The notes beneath the pieces were generated by a model that had not been told where the DNA came from, searched no databases, and was given only the letters and a program-made list of their open reading frames with translations. Positions 17,079 to 25,107 of a stretch of 64,000 bases of DNA are shown here, one piece after another (position 1 is the first letter of the stretch; each line of letters begins with the position of its first letter). The DNA is from JAOADN01 sp049323795 (GTDB lineage: Bacteria > Pseudomonadota > Alphaproteobacteria > Rhodobacterales > Rhodobacteraceae), in contig JBMOOH010000026.1 of NCBI GenBank assembly GCA_049323795.1, forward strand, positions 78,316 to 142,315, read 5' to 3'. The translations under genes and the position numbers were made by a program.

Positions 17079-17344
17079 GACGCCCCCTGCAAGCGTTTTT
17101 CCGCTCCGGCGGTGATACACGCCCCCCATAACAGGCGCAACACGGGGACGGCGAGGGGGAAGCCCGGCCGGCCGTGTCCCGCCGCCCCCGATCTCTCCCT
17201 CTTCCTTCGGGGGAGGGACGGCGATCAGAATGGGGAACTCCCCTCGCCCGCCGGGAAAGGGTCAGGGGGGGGGGGGCGCCTCGACCGGTGCCCCTGCGGG
17301 GCACCGCGTCACCACAAGCCCGACCCGCCCCCCAAAAACGCCCC
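17079..17344. other. Non-coding gap with G12 tract
   Basis: This 266-base gap between the arginase-family gene and fabF holds no supported gene. It has C/G-rich short palindromes (near 17195-17220 and 17239-17263) like the dispersed repeats of alphaproteobacteria, and a run of twelve G at 17265-17276. Promoter elements for fabF were not recognised. Confidence 0.5.
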
Positions 17345-18283
17345 TCACCCCTGCCGCGCCACGATCCCGATGCACGTCGCAAGCAACTGCGCCGCCGTCA
17401 GCGCCCCCATCCCGTCCACGTCCCGCTCGGGCATGAACTCGACCATCCCGAACCCCGCGATCCGCGCCTTCACCGCCACCCCGGCCACCAGTTCCACCAC
17501 CTGCCAGTAGCTCATGCCGCCTGCCGTCCGCCCGATCACCCCCGGCATCACCGCCGGATCGAGCGCATCGAGGTCGAGACACACGACCACCTCCGCCCCC
17601 GCCGGGATCGCGTCGACCGCGCGCCCGATCCCCGCGCGCGCCACGTCGCGCGCCGTCACGAACGTCACCCCCCGCGCCAGCGCATCCGCGCGGTCCGAGG
17701 GCCGCGCCGAGCCGATCCCGCGCGCGCCCACCGCCACCATCGCCCCCACATGCGCCATCTCCGACGCCCGCCGCTGGGTCGAGGACAGTCCCAGCCGCTC
17801 CCCGTCCACCGCGTCCCGCCAGTCGATATGCGCGTCGATCTGGAGGATCGCGATCGTCCGCCCCTCGGCCGCATGGGCCTCGAGCATCGGGATCTGCACG
17901 GAATCGTCCCCGCCGATCACGAAGGGCACCGCGCCGCGCCTCACCGCGTGGCCGACCGCCTCGCGGATGACCTTCCGGTTCGCCGCGAAATCTGCCTCCG
18001 AAACGCCCAGGTTCCCGGCATCCACGGCGACGCGCCCCTCCGGCAGCACCGGCCCGCCGAGATCGAAGTTCACATGCGCGAAGTTCCGGGCATAGGCCGC
18101 CGTCGCCGCCCGGATCGCATCCGGCCCAGCCGCGCAATAGGGCCCGACCGACAGGTAGGGCGTCGCCATCGGCACGCCGATCAGGGCGATGTCGGCACGG
18201 ACCGCCGAAAGGTCGCTGCAGGCGGGAAGACCGAAGAAGGTCTCGACCGCGGCGGCGCCGAACATGGTTTCGAGTGTCGCCAT
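17345..18283 (-). CDS. speB: Arginase/agmatinase-family ureohydrolase
   Basis: This 312-residue enzyme has all the dimanganese motifs of the ureohydrolase family: VIGGDDSVQIPML, QIDAHIDWRD, and CLDLDALDPAVMPG. Agmatinase (agmatine to putrescine and urea) is the usual annotation, but guanidinobutyrase or guanidinopropionase cannot be excluded from sequence. ATG 18283 follows a GGGAGGG ribosome site. The gene lies between acpP and fabF on the same strand. It has its own ribosome site and lies behind the acpP terminator, which points to independent expression. Confidence 0.85.
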   Translation of the reverse strand: MATLETMFGAAAVETFFGLPACSDLSAVRADIALIGVPMATPYLSVGPYCAAGPDAIRAATAAYARNFAHVNFDLGGPVLPEGRVAVDAGNLGVSEADFAANRKVIREAVGHAVRRGAVPFVIGGDDSVQIPMLEAHAAEGRTIAILQIDAHIDWRDAVDGERLGLSSTQRRASEMAHVGAMVAVGARGIGSARPSDRADALARGVTFVTARDVARAGIGRAVDAIPAGAEVVVCLDLDALDPAVMPGVIGRTAGGMSYWQVVELVAGVAVKARIAGFGMVEFMPERDVDGMGALTAAQLLATCIGIVARQG

Positions 18284-18583
18284 CCCTGCACCCTCCCTAT
18301 TGGCATCGCCAGAATGGCAGAAGCTGCAGGGGATGCCAGCCCCGCCCCCCTGCGCCCCGACGACCCCGCGCGAGAGGCGCGGCGGGCGCAGATGCGGATC
18401 ACGCTCGCCGGCGAACCGCATCGTCCAGTCATCGGGGCGCGCGAGCGCACCCTGCGGCCCCGTTCCGGCGTTCCGTTGCAGGACGTGTCACGACCAAAGG
18501 GCCGGAAGGCCCGGCGCTCCGTTGCGGGGCGGGGGCCATCGCCACGTCCCGACCGTCCGACCGGACCGGCGGCTTCACCAAAG
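18284..18583. other. Non-coding gap between acpP and speB
   Basis: About 300 bases with no supported gene lie between the acpP terminator and the speB start. The speB promoter should be here; I could not pick a convincing -35/-10 pair. Confidence 0.4.
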
Positions 18584-18611
18584 AAAAACGGCGCCCGTCG
18601 CGGGGCGCCGC
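18584..18611 (-). terminator. Intrinsic terminator of acpP
   Basis: On the minus strand CGGCGCCC and GGGCGCCG form an 8-base stem (18590-18611) followed directly by TTTTTCTTT. It lies about 25 bases past the acpP stop codon. It explains how acpP can be expressed at high level apart from the genes behind it. Confidence 0.85.
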
Positions 18612-18634
18612 CGATCCTGCCGAGGCAATCCCTG

Positions 18635-18868
18635 TCAGGACGCTTCGGTGATGAACTTCACCGCATCGCCGAAGGTCTGGATGGTCTCGGCCGCGTCGTC
18701 CGGGATCTCGATCCCGAACTCTTCCTCGAAGGCCATGACCAGTTCGACCGTGTCGAGGCTGTCCGCGCCCAGATCGTCGATGAACGACGCGTTCTCGGTC
18801 ACCTTGTCCTGCTCGACGCCAAGGTGCTCGACGACGATCTTCCGCACCCGATCCGCGATGTCGCTCAT
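18635..18868 (-). CDS. acpP: Acyl carrier protein
   Basis: This 77-residue acidic protein carries growing acyl chains on a phosphopantetheine arm. The attachment serine is in DDLGADSLDTVELVMAFEEE. ATG 18868 follows GAGGAA. It lies 200 bases downstream of fabG on the same strand, a spacing that would allow its own promoter, and ends in a strong terminator. Confidence 0.97.
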   Translation of the reverse strand: MSDIADRVRKIVVEHLGVEQDKVTENASFIDDLGADSLDTVELVMAFEEEFGIEIPDDAAETIQTFGDAVKFITEAS

Positions 18869-19068
18869 TTCCGTTCCTCTTGTCAGGACGGGGTCGCCCC
18901 CGCCTCCCTGGTCGCTTGCCCGTCCGGGCGCTGTCCGGGCGGGGCCTTCAGCCGCGCCCGCGTCGGGCCTCCACAAGGCCTGCCCTGATTTCGACGCGCC
19001 CTATAACACAGTCTTGACCCATGACAAGGGCTTTCGCAACGCTTCCGTGGCGGCGTCCGGAACGCGGA

Positions 19069-19806
19069 TCAGAGCATCGCCATGCCCCCGTTGACGTGGA
19101 GAGTCGCGCCCGTGACATAGCCCGCCTCGGCGCTCGCGAGGTAGAGGACGGCCGCCCCGATCTCGTCCGCCGCGCCCATCCGGCCGGCCGGGACGGCGGT
19201 CAGAATGCGCGCCTTCTGGTCCGCGTTCAGCTTCTCCGTCATCGCGGTCGTGATGAACCCCGGCGCCACGCAGTTGACCGTGATCCCCCGGCTCGCCACC
19301 TCCGCCGCGAGCGACTTCGACATGCCGACCATCCCGGCCTTCGACGCGGCATAGTTGCCCTGTCCCGGATTGCCCGTCGCGCCGACGACCGAGGAGATGT
19401 TCACGATCCGGCCCCAGCGGGCCTTCATCATTCCCCGGATCACCGCCCGGCAGAGCCGGAAGGTCGAGGTGAGGTTGACCGCGATCACCTCGTCCCATTC
19501 CGCGTCCGACATCCGCATGAAGAGGTTGTCGCGCGTGATGCCCGCATTGTTCACAAGGATGTCGATGCCGCCCATCGCCTCCAGGGCGGTCTTCGGCAGC
19601 GCCTCGACCGAGGCCATGTCGGAGAGGTTCGCGGGGAACACATGCGCCCGCTCGCCGAGCTTTCCCGCCAGTTCCGCGAGCGGCCCCGTCCGCGTGCCCG
19701 ACAGGCCAACCGTCGCCCCCGCCCCGTGCAGCGCCCCGGCGATCGCGCCGCCGATGCCCCCCGATGCGCCGGTGATGAGGGCGCGCTTGCCTGCAAGATC
19801 GAACAT
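19069..19806 (-). CDS. fabG: 3-oxoacyl-ACP reductase
   Basis: This 245-residue short-chain dehydrogenase reduces 3-oxoacyl-ACP with NADPH. The nucleotide site is TGASGGIGGAIA, the catalytic residues are in the VNISSVVGATGNPGQGNYA stretch (Ser, Tyr) followed by ASKAGM (Lys). The end ATLHVNGGMAML is typical of FabG. It lies between fabD and acpP on the same strand, the usual Rhodobacterales order. Confidence 0.96.
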   Translation of the reverse strand: MFDLAGKRALITGASGGIGGAIAGALHGAGATVGLSGTRTGPLAELAGKLGERAHVFPANLSDMASVEALPKTALEAMGGIDILVNNAGITRDNLFMRMSDAEWDEVIAVNLTSTFRLCRAVIRGMMKARWGRIVNISSVVGATGNPGQGNYAASKAGMVGMSKSLAAEVASRGITVNCVAPGFITTAMTEKLNADQKARILTAVPAGRMGAADEIGAAVLYLASAEAGYVTGATLHVNGGMAML

Positions 19807-19844
19807 GTCCCGCTCCGCTCCGGCGGGATCATGGTTCCCGCCCC

Positions 19845-19894
19845 TTCATCTTGGCGAAAATATCCCGGGGGTCCAAGGGGGCAGCGCCCCCTTG
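19845..19894 (+). repeat. Dispersed palindromic repeat, copy A (fabD-fabG gap)
   Basis: The element reads ...CTTGGCGAAAATATCCCGG.. followed by a hairpin with 9-base arms CAAGGGGGC (19874-19882) and GCCCCCTTG (19886-19894) and loop AGC. The same AAATATCCCGG lead and AGC-looped hairpin recurs at 28829-28870 inside a gene. It fills the gap between fabG and fabD. Confidence 0.7.
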
Positions 19895-19898
19895 CCGC

Positions 19899-20828
19899 TC
19901 AACCCCTCGCCGACGCCACATCCTCGGGCGTGCCCACGGCCCTGGTCGCCGCTTCGGGCGCGATCCGCCGGATCATGCCCGACAGCGCCTTGCCCGCACC
20001 GACCTCCCAGAACTCGGTCACGCCCCGCCCCGCCATCCACAGGACCGACTCCCGCCAGCGGACCGCCCCCGTCACCTGTTCGACCAGAAGCCGCCGGATC
20101 GCCCCGGGCTCCGACACCGCCTCGGCGAGGACGTTCGCGACGACCGGCACCTTCGGCGCACGGATCGCCACATCCGCCAGCGCCGCCTTCATCGCATCGG
20201 CCGCGGGCTGCATCAGCGCGCAGTGGAAGGGCGCGCTCACCGGCAGAAGGATCGCGCGCTTCGCCCCCTTCGCCTTGGCGATCTCGACCGCCCGCTCGAC
20301 CGCCGCCCTGTGGCCCGACACCACCACCTGCGCGGGGTCGTTGTCGTTCGCGGCCTGGCAGACCTCGCCCTGCGCCGCCTCGGACGCGACCGCCGCGGCC
20401 GCGGCGAAATCCATCCCGAGAAGCGCGGCCATCGCGCCCATGCCGACCGGAACGGCCGCCTGCATCGCCTCGCCCCGAAGGCGCAGAAGCCGCGCCGTGT
20501 CGGCCAGCGACAGCGCACCCGCCGCACAGAGTGCCGAATACTCCCCCAGCGAATGACCCGCGACATAGGCCGCGCCCGTGACGGCGATCCCCTCCGCCGC
20601 CAGCGCCCGCATCGCGGCGATCGACGTCGCCATCAGGGCGGGCTGGGCATTCCGGGTCAGCGTCAGCGTCTCGGCGTCGCCCTCCCGGATCAGGCGGCTC
20701 AGCGCCTCGCCCAGCGCCTCGTCCACTTCCTGAAACACCGCCCGCGCGGCCGGATAGGCCTCGGCCAGGGCCATGCCCATGCCGACGGCCTGCGCCCCCT
20801 GCCCCGGAAACACGAACGCCTTCGTCAT
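19899..20828 (-). CDS. fabD: Malonyl-CoA-ACP transacylase
   Basis: This 309-residue enzyme moves malonyl groups from CoA to ACP. The active-site serine is in AGHSLGEYSALCAAGAL, the arginine in LRLRGEAMQ, and the histidine in SAPFHCALMQPA. The start MTKAFVFPGQGAQAVGMG is classic FabD. It is the first gene of the fab group on the minus strand, with the repeat copy A just after its stop codon. Confidence 0.96.
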   Translation of the reverse strand: MTKAFVFPGQGAQAVGMGMALAEAYPAARAVFQEVDEALGEALSRLIREGDAETLTLTRNAQPALMATSIAAMRALAAEGIAVTGAAYVAGHSLGEYSALCAAGALSLADTARLLRLRGEAMQAAVPVGMGAMAALLGMDFAAAAAVASEAAQGEVCQAANDNDPAQVVVSGHRAAVERAVEIAKAKGAKRAILLPVSAPFHCALMQPAADAMKAALADVAIRAPKVPVVANVLAEAVSEPGAIRRLLVEQVTGAVRWRESVLWMAGRGVTEFWEVGAGKALSGMIRRIAPEAATRAVGTPEDVASARG

Positions 20829-20862
20829 CGCCGACCCCCTCTCCCTTGCCGCCCGCCCAAGA

Positions 20863-20900
20863 TGCCCGCCCGGGATACCCCCGGGATACCCGCCCGGGGA
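20863..20900. repeat. Short GGGATACCC repeats upstream of fabD
   Basis: Two copies of CCCGGGATACCC with intervening CCCG/GGGG blocks lie 35-70 bases upstream of fabD. On the minus strand they read TATCCCGGGGG, the same core as in copies A and B of the dispersed element, and a CATCTTGG lies beside them as in copy A. It looks like a partial or rearranged copy of that family. Confidence 0.45.
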
Positions 20901-20975
20901 CCGGCGCGCAACGCCGGATGGTTCTCCGTCCCGCGCCGTCAATCAGGCGATGCTCGAACCTCGGCAAGGACACCG

Positions 20976-21716
20976 ATGCCCGCTGTGCGCCCCGCGACAT
21001 CCCCGGCCTTCGGCTATGACCCTGTCACCCGGGTTATCCACTGGCTCGCCGCCGTCGTGATCCTGACGAATGCGGCGCTCGGGGTCTCGATGGTGCGGAT
21101 CGAGCCGGTGGACGAAGCCACGGCGGCCTCGATCATCCGGCTCTTCACGATCCACAAGTCGCTCGGGCTTCTGAGCTTCGCCGTCGCGCTCGCCCGGATC
21201 GGCTGGGCGGTCACGGGCGCCCGCCGCCCCGGCCCCCTTCACCCCGAGCGGCGGATCGAGACCTTCGCCGCCGCGACCGTCCACTGGTCGCTCTACGGCG
21301 CGATGCTCGTCATGCCGCTCTCGGGCTGGCTCTATCACGCCGCAAGCCCGCCCTACGCCCCGATCCCCTGGCCCTTCGGCCAGGGCCTGCCGGGGATCGA
21401 AAGATCGCCGGACTTCGCCCTGGTTCTCCGGACCGTGCACCGGATGTCGTCCCGGGTCCTCTACGGCGCGGTGGCCCTCCACCTCGCGGGCGCGTTCAAG
21501 CACGCGATCGTCAACATGGATGCGACCATCGCGCGGATGACCTCGGGCCTCGGAGCCGAGGCCACGCGGGCCCGGACCCGCCTCCTCCCCGCCCTCGCCG
21601 CCCTCGTCCTCTGGGCCGCCACCGTCTTCGCCGCGGTGCAGACCGCCCCCGAACCGGAAGCCGACCCCTTCTCGGACATCGGCGCGGACACGCTCGGCGA
21701 GGCGCCCGCCCCCTGA
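20976..21716 (+). CDS. Cytochrome b561 family protein
   Basis: This 246-residue inner-membrane protein has four hydrophobic helices with the histidine pattern of prokaryotic di-haem cytochrome b561: TRVIHWLAAVVIL, IHKSLGLLSFAVALARIGW, VHWSLYGAMLVMPLSGWLYH, and VLYGAVALHLAGAFKHAIV. An extra C-terminal hydrophobic segment (LLPALAALVLWAATVFAA) precedes an acidic tail. ATG 20976 follows AAGGA. It probably passes electrons between the quinone pool and a periplasmic partner, such as superoxide or YceI-type proteins; the partner is not identifiable here. Confidence 0.88.
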   Translation: MPAVRPATSPAFGYDPVTRVIHWLAAVVILTNAALGVSMVRIEPVDEATAASIIRLFTIHKSLGLLSFAVALARIGWAVTGARRPGPLHPERRIETFAAATVHWSLYGAMLVMPLSGWLYHAASPPYAPIPWPFGQGLPGIERSPDFALVLRTVHRMSSRVLYGAVALHLAGAFKHAIVNMDATIARMTSGLGAEATRARTRLLPALAALVLWAATVFAAVQTAPEPEADPFSDIGADTLGEAPAP

Positions 21717-21739
21717 CGTCCCGCCGCCATCAGCCGCGC

Positions 21740-21767
21740 TTGCAAACTCCGGGCGATCCTCTATAAG
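21740..21767 (+). promoter_or_regulatory. Promoter of rpsF operon
   Basis: TTGCAA (21740-21745) and TATAAG (21762-21767) are spaced by 16 bases, about 105 bases upstream of rpsF. The long leader leaves room for ribosomal-protein feedback control, but I did not fold it. Confidence 0.65.
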
Positions 21768-21872
21768 GCCGCATCCTTCCGCACCTTGATGCAACCGGCG
21801 AAGCCTCTCGTGGCGGACCGCGGAAGGGTTCGGTCCCGCCTATGAAGCCGCCCGATACGGACAGGAGACGGC

Positions 21873-22331
21873 ATGGCTCTCTACGAGCATGTCCTGATTG
21901 CGCGTCAGGATCTGTCGAACGCGCAGGCCGAGGGCCTCATCGAGCATTTCGGCACGGTGCTTGCGGACAACGGCGGCAAGGTCGTCGCGTCCGAGTACTG
22001 GGGCGTCAAGACGATGGCCTACAAGATCAACAAGAACCGCAAGGGCCACTATGCCTTCATCCGCTCGGACGCGCCCTCGGCCGCCGTGCAGGAGATGGAG
22101 CGCCTGGCGCGGCTGCATGACGACGTCATGCGCGTGATGTCCATCCGGGTGGACGCCCACGACGAAGGCCCGTCGGTCCAGATGCAGAAGCGCGACGACC
22201 GCGACGGCCCCCGGAGCGATCGGGGGGGCGACCGTGACGGCCCGCGCGGCGACCGGGGCGACCGCCCCGACCGCGGGGACCGGGGCGGCGACCGGGGCGG
22301 CGAGCGCCGGTCCTTCGGCGACCGTCGTTGA
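21873..22331 (+). CDS. rpsF: 30S ribosomal protein S6 with Arg/Asp/Gly-rich tail
   Basis: This 152-residue protein has a normal S6 core (MALYEHVLIARQDLS... WGVKTMAYKINKNRKGHYAF) of about 105 residues that binds S18 and 16S rRNA. It is followed by a ~45-residue tail made of Arg, Asp and Gly repeats (DRDGPRSDRGGDRDG-like), much longer and more regular than in E. coli. The RNA-like charged tail is presumably disordered. First gene of rpsF-rpsR-rplI. Confidence 0.97.
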   Translation: MALYEHVLIARQDLSNAQAEGLIEHFGTVLADNGGKVVASEYWGVKTMAYKINKNRKGHYAFIRSDAPSAAVQEMERLARLHDDVMRVMSIRVDAHDEGPSVQMQKRDDRDGPRSDRGGDRDGPRGDRGDRPDRGDRGGDRGGERRSFGDRR

Positions 22332-22360
22332 TGCGAAATCTGAGAAAAGGATCATAACCC

Positions 22361-22588
22361 ATGGCCACAAAACCATTCTTCCGCCGCCGCAAGGTCTGTC
22401 CCTTCTCGGGCGACAACGCGCCGAAGATCGACTACAAGGACGTCCGCCTGCTCCAGCGCTACATCTCCGAGCGCGGCAAGATCGTCCCAGCCCGTATCAC
22501 CGCCGTCTCGGCCAAGAAGCAGCGCGAACTCGCCACCGCGATCAAGCGCGCCCGCTTCCTCGCCCTCCTGCCCTACGCCGTGAAGTGA
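22361..22588 (+). CDS. rpsR: 30S ribosomal protein S18
   Basis: This 75-residue basic protein binds next to S6 on the 30S platform. Family features are PFFRRRKVCPFSG, DYKDVRLLQRYISERGKIVP, and SAKKQRELATAIKRARFLALL. The length is normal. It starts 29 bases after rpsF and ends 12 bases before rplI. Confidence 0.98.
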   Translation: MATKPFFRRRKVCPFSGDNAPKIDYKDVRLLQRYISERGKIVPARITAVSAKKQRELATAIKRARFLALLPYAVK

Positions 22589-22600
22589 GGAGCCTGACAG

Positions 22601-23170
22601 ATGCAAGTCATCCTGCTTGAACGCGTGGCCAAGCTCGGCCAGATGGGCGAGGTGGTGAAGGTCAAGGACGGCTACGCCCGCAACTTCCTTCTGCCGCAGG
22701 GCAAGGCGCTCCGTGCGTCGGACGCCAACGTGAAGGCATTCGAGACCCGCAAGGCCCAGCTCGAGGCGCAGAACCTCGAAACGAAGACGGAAGCCGAGAA
22801 GGTCGCGGCGTCCCTCGACGGACAGATCTACGTGATCATCCGCTCCGCCTCGGACACCGGCGCCCTCTACGGCTCGGTCTCGGCCCGCGACGCCGCCGAG
22901 GCGGCAACCGCCGGCGGCGTCACCGTGAGCCGCAACCAGGTGGTTCTCGACCGGCCGATCAAGGAACTGGGGCTCCACAGCGTCACCGTCGTGCTGCACC
23001 CGGAAGTCAGCGTGAAGATCAGGCTGAACGTCGCCCGGTCGGCCGAAGAGGCCGCGCTTCAGGCCTCCGGCAAGTCGATCCAGGAACTGGCGGCGCAAGC
23101 CGAGGCTGCGGCCGACTTCGAGATCGCCGAGCTCTTCGACGACGTGGGCGCCGCTGCCACCGAGGAGTGA
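22601..23170 (+). CDS. rplI: 50S ribosomal protein L9
   Basis: This 189-residue protein has the L9 N-domain (MQVILLERVAKLGQMGEVVKV, YARNFLLPQGKA), the long connecting helix, and the C-domain. The C-terminal extension of ~40 residues is Ala/Glu-rich and acidic (AAADFEIAELFDDVGAAATE), common in alphaproteobacterial L9. Last gene of the operon. Confidence 0.98.
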   Translation: MQVILLERVAKLGQMGEVVKVKDGYARNFLLPQGKALRASDANVKAFETRKAQLEAQNLETKTEAEKVAASLDGQIYVIIRSASDTGALYGSVSARDAAEAATAGGVTVSRNQVVLDRPIKELGLHSVTVVLHPEVSVKIRLNVARSAEEAALQASGKSIQELAAQAEAAADFEIAELFDDVGAAATEE

Positions 23171-23206
23171 TCCCGGGGCGCCGCGGGGCGATTGCAAGGA
23201 ACGGAT

Positions 23207-23240
23207 CGCGCCGGGGAGGCCTGGCGCGGTCTTGCTTTGC
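23207..23240 (+). terminator. Possible terminator after rplI
   Basis: CGCGCC (23207-23212) can pair with GGCGCG (23223-23228), followed by GTCTTGCTTTGC. The stem is short and the T-run is broken, so this is a weak call. Confidence 0.35.
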
Positions 23241-23293
23241 CGCGCAGCATCAGGGTAGACGTATTCGACACCGCTAACAGCGTGTAGAGTACA

Positions 23294-23584
23294 ATGTGCA
23301 TTCCCCATACCGCGCGAATGCAGGGTGCATACACTGCCGCAGGGGGTGTCCTCATCCGGATCCCCCCGCGCCCCAATGCCTTCGCGGTCCACAGGCTCAT
23401 CGTGGCGGACCGCCGCCCCGGCCCCGACCGGCCGAAGGCCCGGAAGGATCTGGCTCGGGCCGCAGTCCTGATCTGCGTGCCGGCCGGGGACCATCCGGAC
23501 GAACTGCGCGAGGCCTGCGGGAACGCGCTCGCCCGCGGCCCGAAGTGGCGCGACCACATCGGGGCGCGGGCCCCGGGCGCATGA
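23294..23584 (+). pseudogene. C-terminal remnant of a GSU2403-type nucleotidyltransferase
   Basis: A 96-codon frame contains GGVLIRIPPRPNAFAVHRLI, then RPKARKDLARAAVLICV, DHPDELREA and ARGPKWRDHI. This is the C-terminal pattern I associate with GSU2403-family nucleotidyltransferase-fold proteins, which are over 250 residues. The catalytic N-terminal part is missing, and the first ~18 codons do not resemble the family. No ribosome site precedes the ATG. Upstream bases 23260-23340 are AT-richer and hold an inverted repeat TGCATTC/GAATGCA. I read it as a truncated, probably dead gene. Confidence 0.5.
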
Positions 23585-23691
23585 CCGAGGCGTGGACGCT
23601 GGCCTCCGACTGCGCCCGCGTCACCCCAAAACGGCATTGCCTGCCGCAATCCTGCCAGTTGCCCCAGACCCTCCCGTCTAGTCTCGCGGCC

Positions 23692-24705
23692 ATGGCGCGC
23701 TCTCCCCAGCTTCTCGGAATCCTCTCCCTCGTTGCGGGCATCGCGATCTTTTCGGTGCAGGACCTGATCCTGAAGCTGATGTCGGGCACCTACCCCCTGC
23801 ACGAGGCGATGGTGCTTCGCAGCGTGACGGCCATTCCGTTCATGCTGGCGATCACGCGCGGGATCGACGGCACGCTCGCCACGCTGACAACGCCCGGCTG
23901 GCCGGGCATGCTGGCCCGGGGCTTGCTGAACTTCCTCGCCTACACCGCCTACTACCTTGCGCTCGCCGCCCTGCCGATGGCGACGACCGTGGCGCTCTAT
24001 TTCACCGCGCCCCTCATCATCGTCATCCTCTCGGTCCTCGTCCTGCACGAAGCCGTCTCGTGGAACCGCTGGCTCGCCGTCGCCCTCGGCTTCGCCGGCG
24101 TCATCGTCATGGTGCGACCGGGCGGAAGCCTGTTCGACTGGGCGGCGCTTCTGCCGATCTTCTGCGGCGGCGCCTATGCGCTGTCGATGATCCTCGCCCG
24201 AACGATGGGCACGCGGGAAAGCGCCGCCGCGATGGCCTTCTGGGGCAACCTCGCCTTCCTCGCCTGCGCCGCGATCCTGTCGCTCGTGTTCGGCTCGGGC
24301 CGCTTTGCCGAGGCGGGAATTCATCCCTCGCTCGGGTTCCTGACCCGCGGCTGGGTCATGCCGACACCGAAGGACGCGCTCCTCATGTCGGCCTGCGGGG
24401 CCATCGCCGCGATCGGCCTGACGCTTCTGACGCAGGCCTACCGGATCGGCCGCTCCTCGGTCGTCGCGCCCTTCGAATTCACCTTCGCCTTCTGGGGGGT
24501 CCTCTGGGGCTGGCTGTTCTGGGGCGACCTGCCGGATGCGCTCGGCTGGGCCGGCATAGCCGTCATCATCGCGGCGGGCGTCTACGTCCTGCGCACGGAA
24601 GGGGTCGCCGGCACGCCCGACGACACGGCGCGGCCTGCCGCGGGCAGGCCCCGGCCCACCCTGATCCGCAGGCCGGCAGGAACCGCACCCCACCCGCCTC
24701 GTTGA
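23692..24705 (+). CDS. EamA/DMT-family transporter
   Basis: This 337-residue protein has ten hydrophobic helices in two repeated EamA halves, like the RhaT/YddG superfamily of metabolite exporters. The first half begins LLGILSLVAGIAIFSVQDLIL and includes the typical ALYFTAPLIIVILSVLVLHE; the second half has SSVVAPFEFTFAFWGVLWGW. The C-terminal ~35 residues are Pro/Arg-rich and soluble. The substrate is unknown. It stands alone between two gene remnants. Confidence 0.85.
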   Translation: MARSPQLLGILSLVAGIAIFSVQDLILKLMSGTYPLHEAMVLRSVTAIPFMLAITRGIDGTLATLTTPGWPGMLARGLLNFLAYTAYYLALAALPMATTVALYFTAPLIIVILSVLVLHEAVSWNRWLAVALGFAGVIVMVRPGGSLFDWAALLPIFCGGAYALSMILARTMGTRESAAAMAFWGNLAFLACAAILSLVFGSGRFAEAGIHPSLGFLTRGWVMPTPKDALLMSACGAIAAIGLTLLTQAYRIGRSSVVAPFEFTFAFWGVLWGWLFWGDLPDALGWAGIAVIIAAGVYVLRTEGVAGTPDDTARPAAGRPRPTLIRRPAGTAPHPPR

Positions 24706-24892
24706 TCCCTGCGGCGCGACCTGACGCGGCAGACGCGAACGAGGCCCGCCATGCCCCCCGCCCCGCCCCTCGCCATGCCCCCCCTGCCCGGCATTCGGCC
24801 AGTTGGACCGGGTCCCCGGTCGGCTCCACGAGGACGTCGTTCACGACCGCGTGCTCTCGGTCGCGGGCGGGGGTCCTCGTCCTTTCGCTGCT

Positions 24893-25036
24893 CTCTTGCT
24901 GGCAGCCGCCAGCATCGCCGACTTCGCCGCCACCTGCGGCTCGCTCGGCGGGGCGATCGGCTTCCTGCCCTGGATCTGGCTCACCGGGGTGATCGTCCGC
25001 GTCGGCGCGGAACCGAACTTCTGGAGGAAGAGACCA
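24893..25036 (+). pseudogene. Remnant of a YihY/BrkB-type membrane protein
   Basis: A short stretch encodes CGSLGGAIGFLPWIWLTG and VIVRVGAEPNF, closely following the last transmembrane segments of YihY/BrkB (UPF0761) proteins, where YGSLGAVIGFMTWLWLS..VVLLGAELN is typical. Only about 45 residues remain, without an N-terminal part, and the reading frame runs on into unrelated sequence. This indicates a decayed gene of which only the C-terminal end survives. Confidence 0.55.
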
Positions 25037-25050
25037 AAAGCCGCTGATCG

Positions 25051-25080
25051 AAAACGAAAAAGGCGGTCCCTAGCCCGCCT
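25051..25080 (-). terminator. Intrinsic terminator of tig
   Basis: On the minus strand AGGCGG and CCGCCT (within 25061-25080) form a stem with an 8-base loop followed by TTTTCGTTTT. It lies 28 bases past the trigger factor stop codon. Confidence 0.8.
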
Positions 25081-25107
25081 CTTGGAACGCGGGATCCCCG
25101 CCGCCGC

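Noticed and set aside
23294..23584. Novel intact small gene
   Set aside because: No ribosome site; only the C-terminal part resembles a larger family, so a remnant is more likely.
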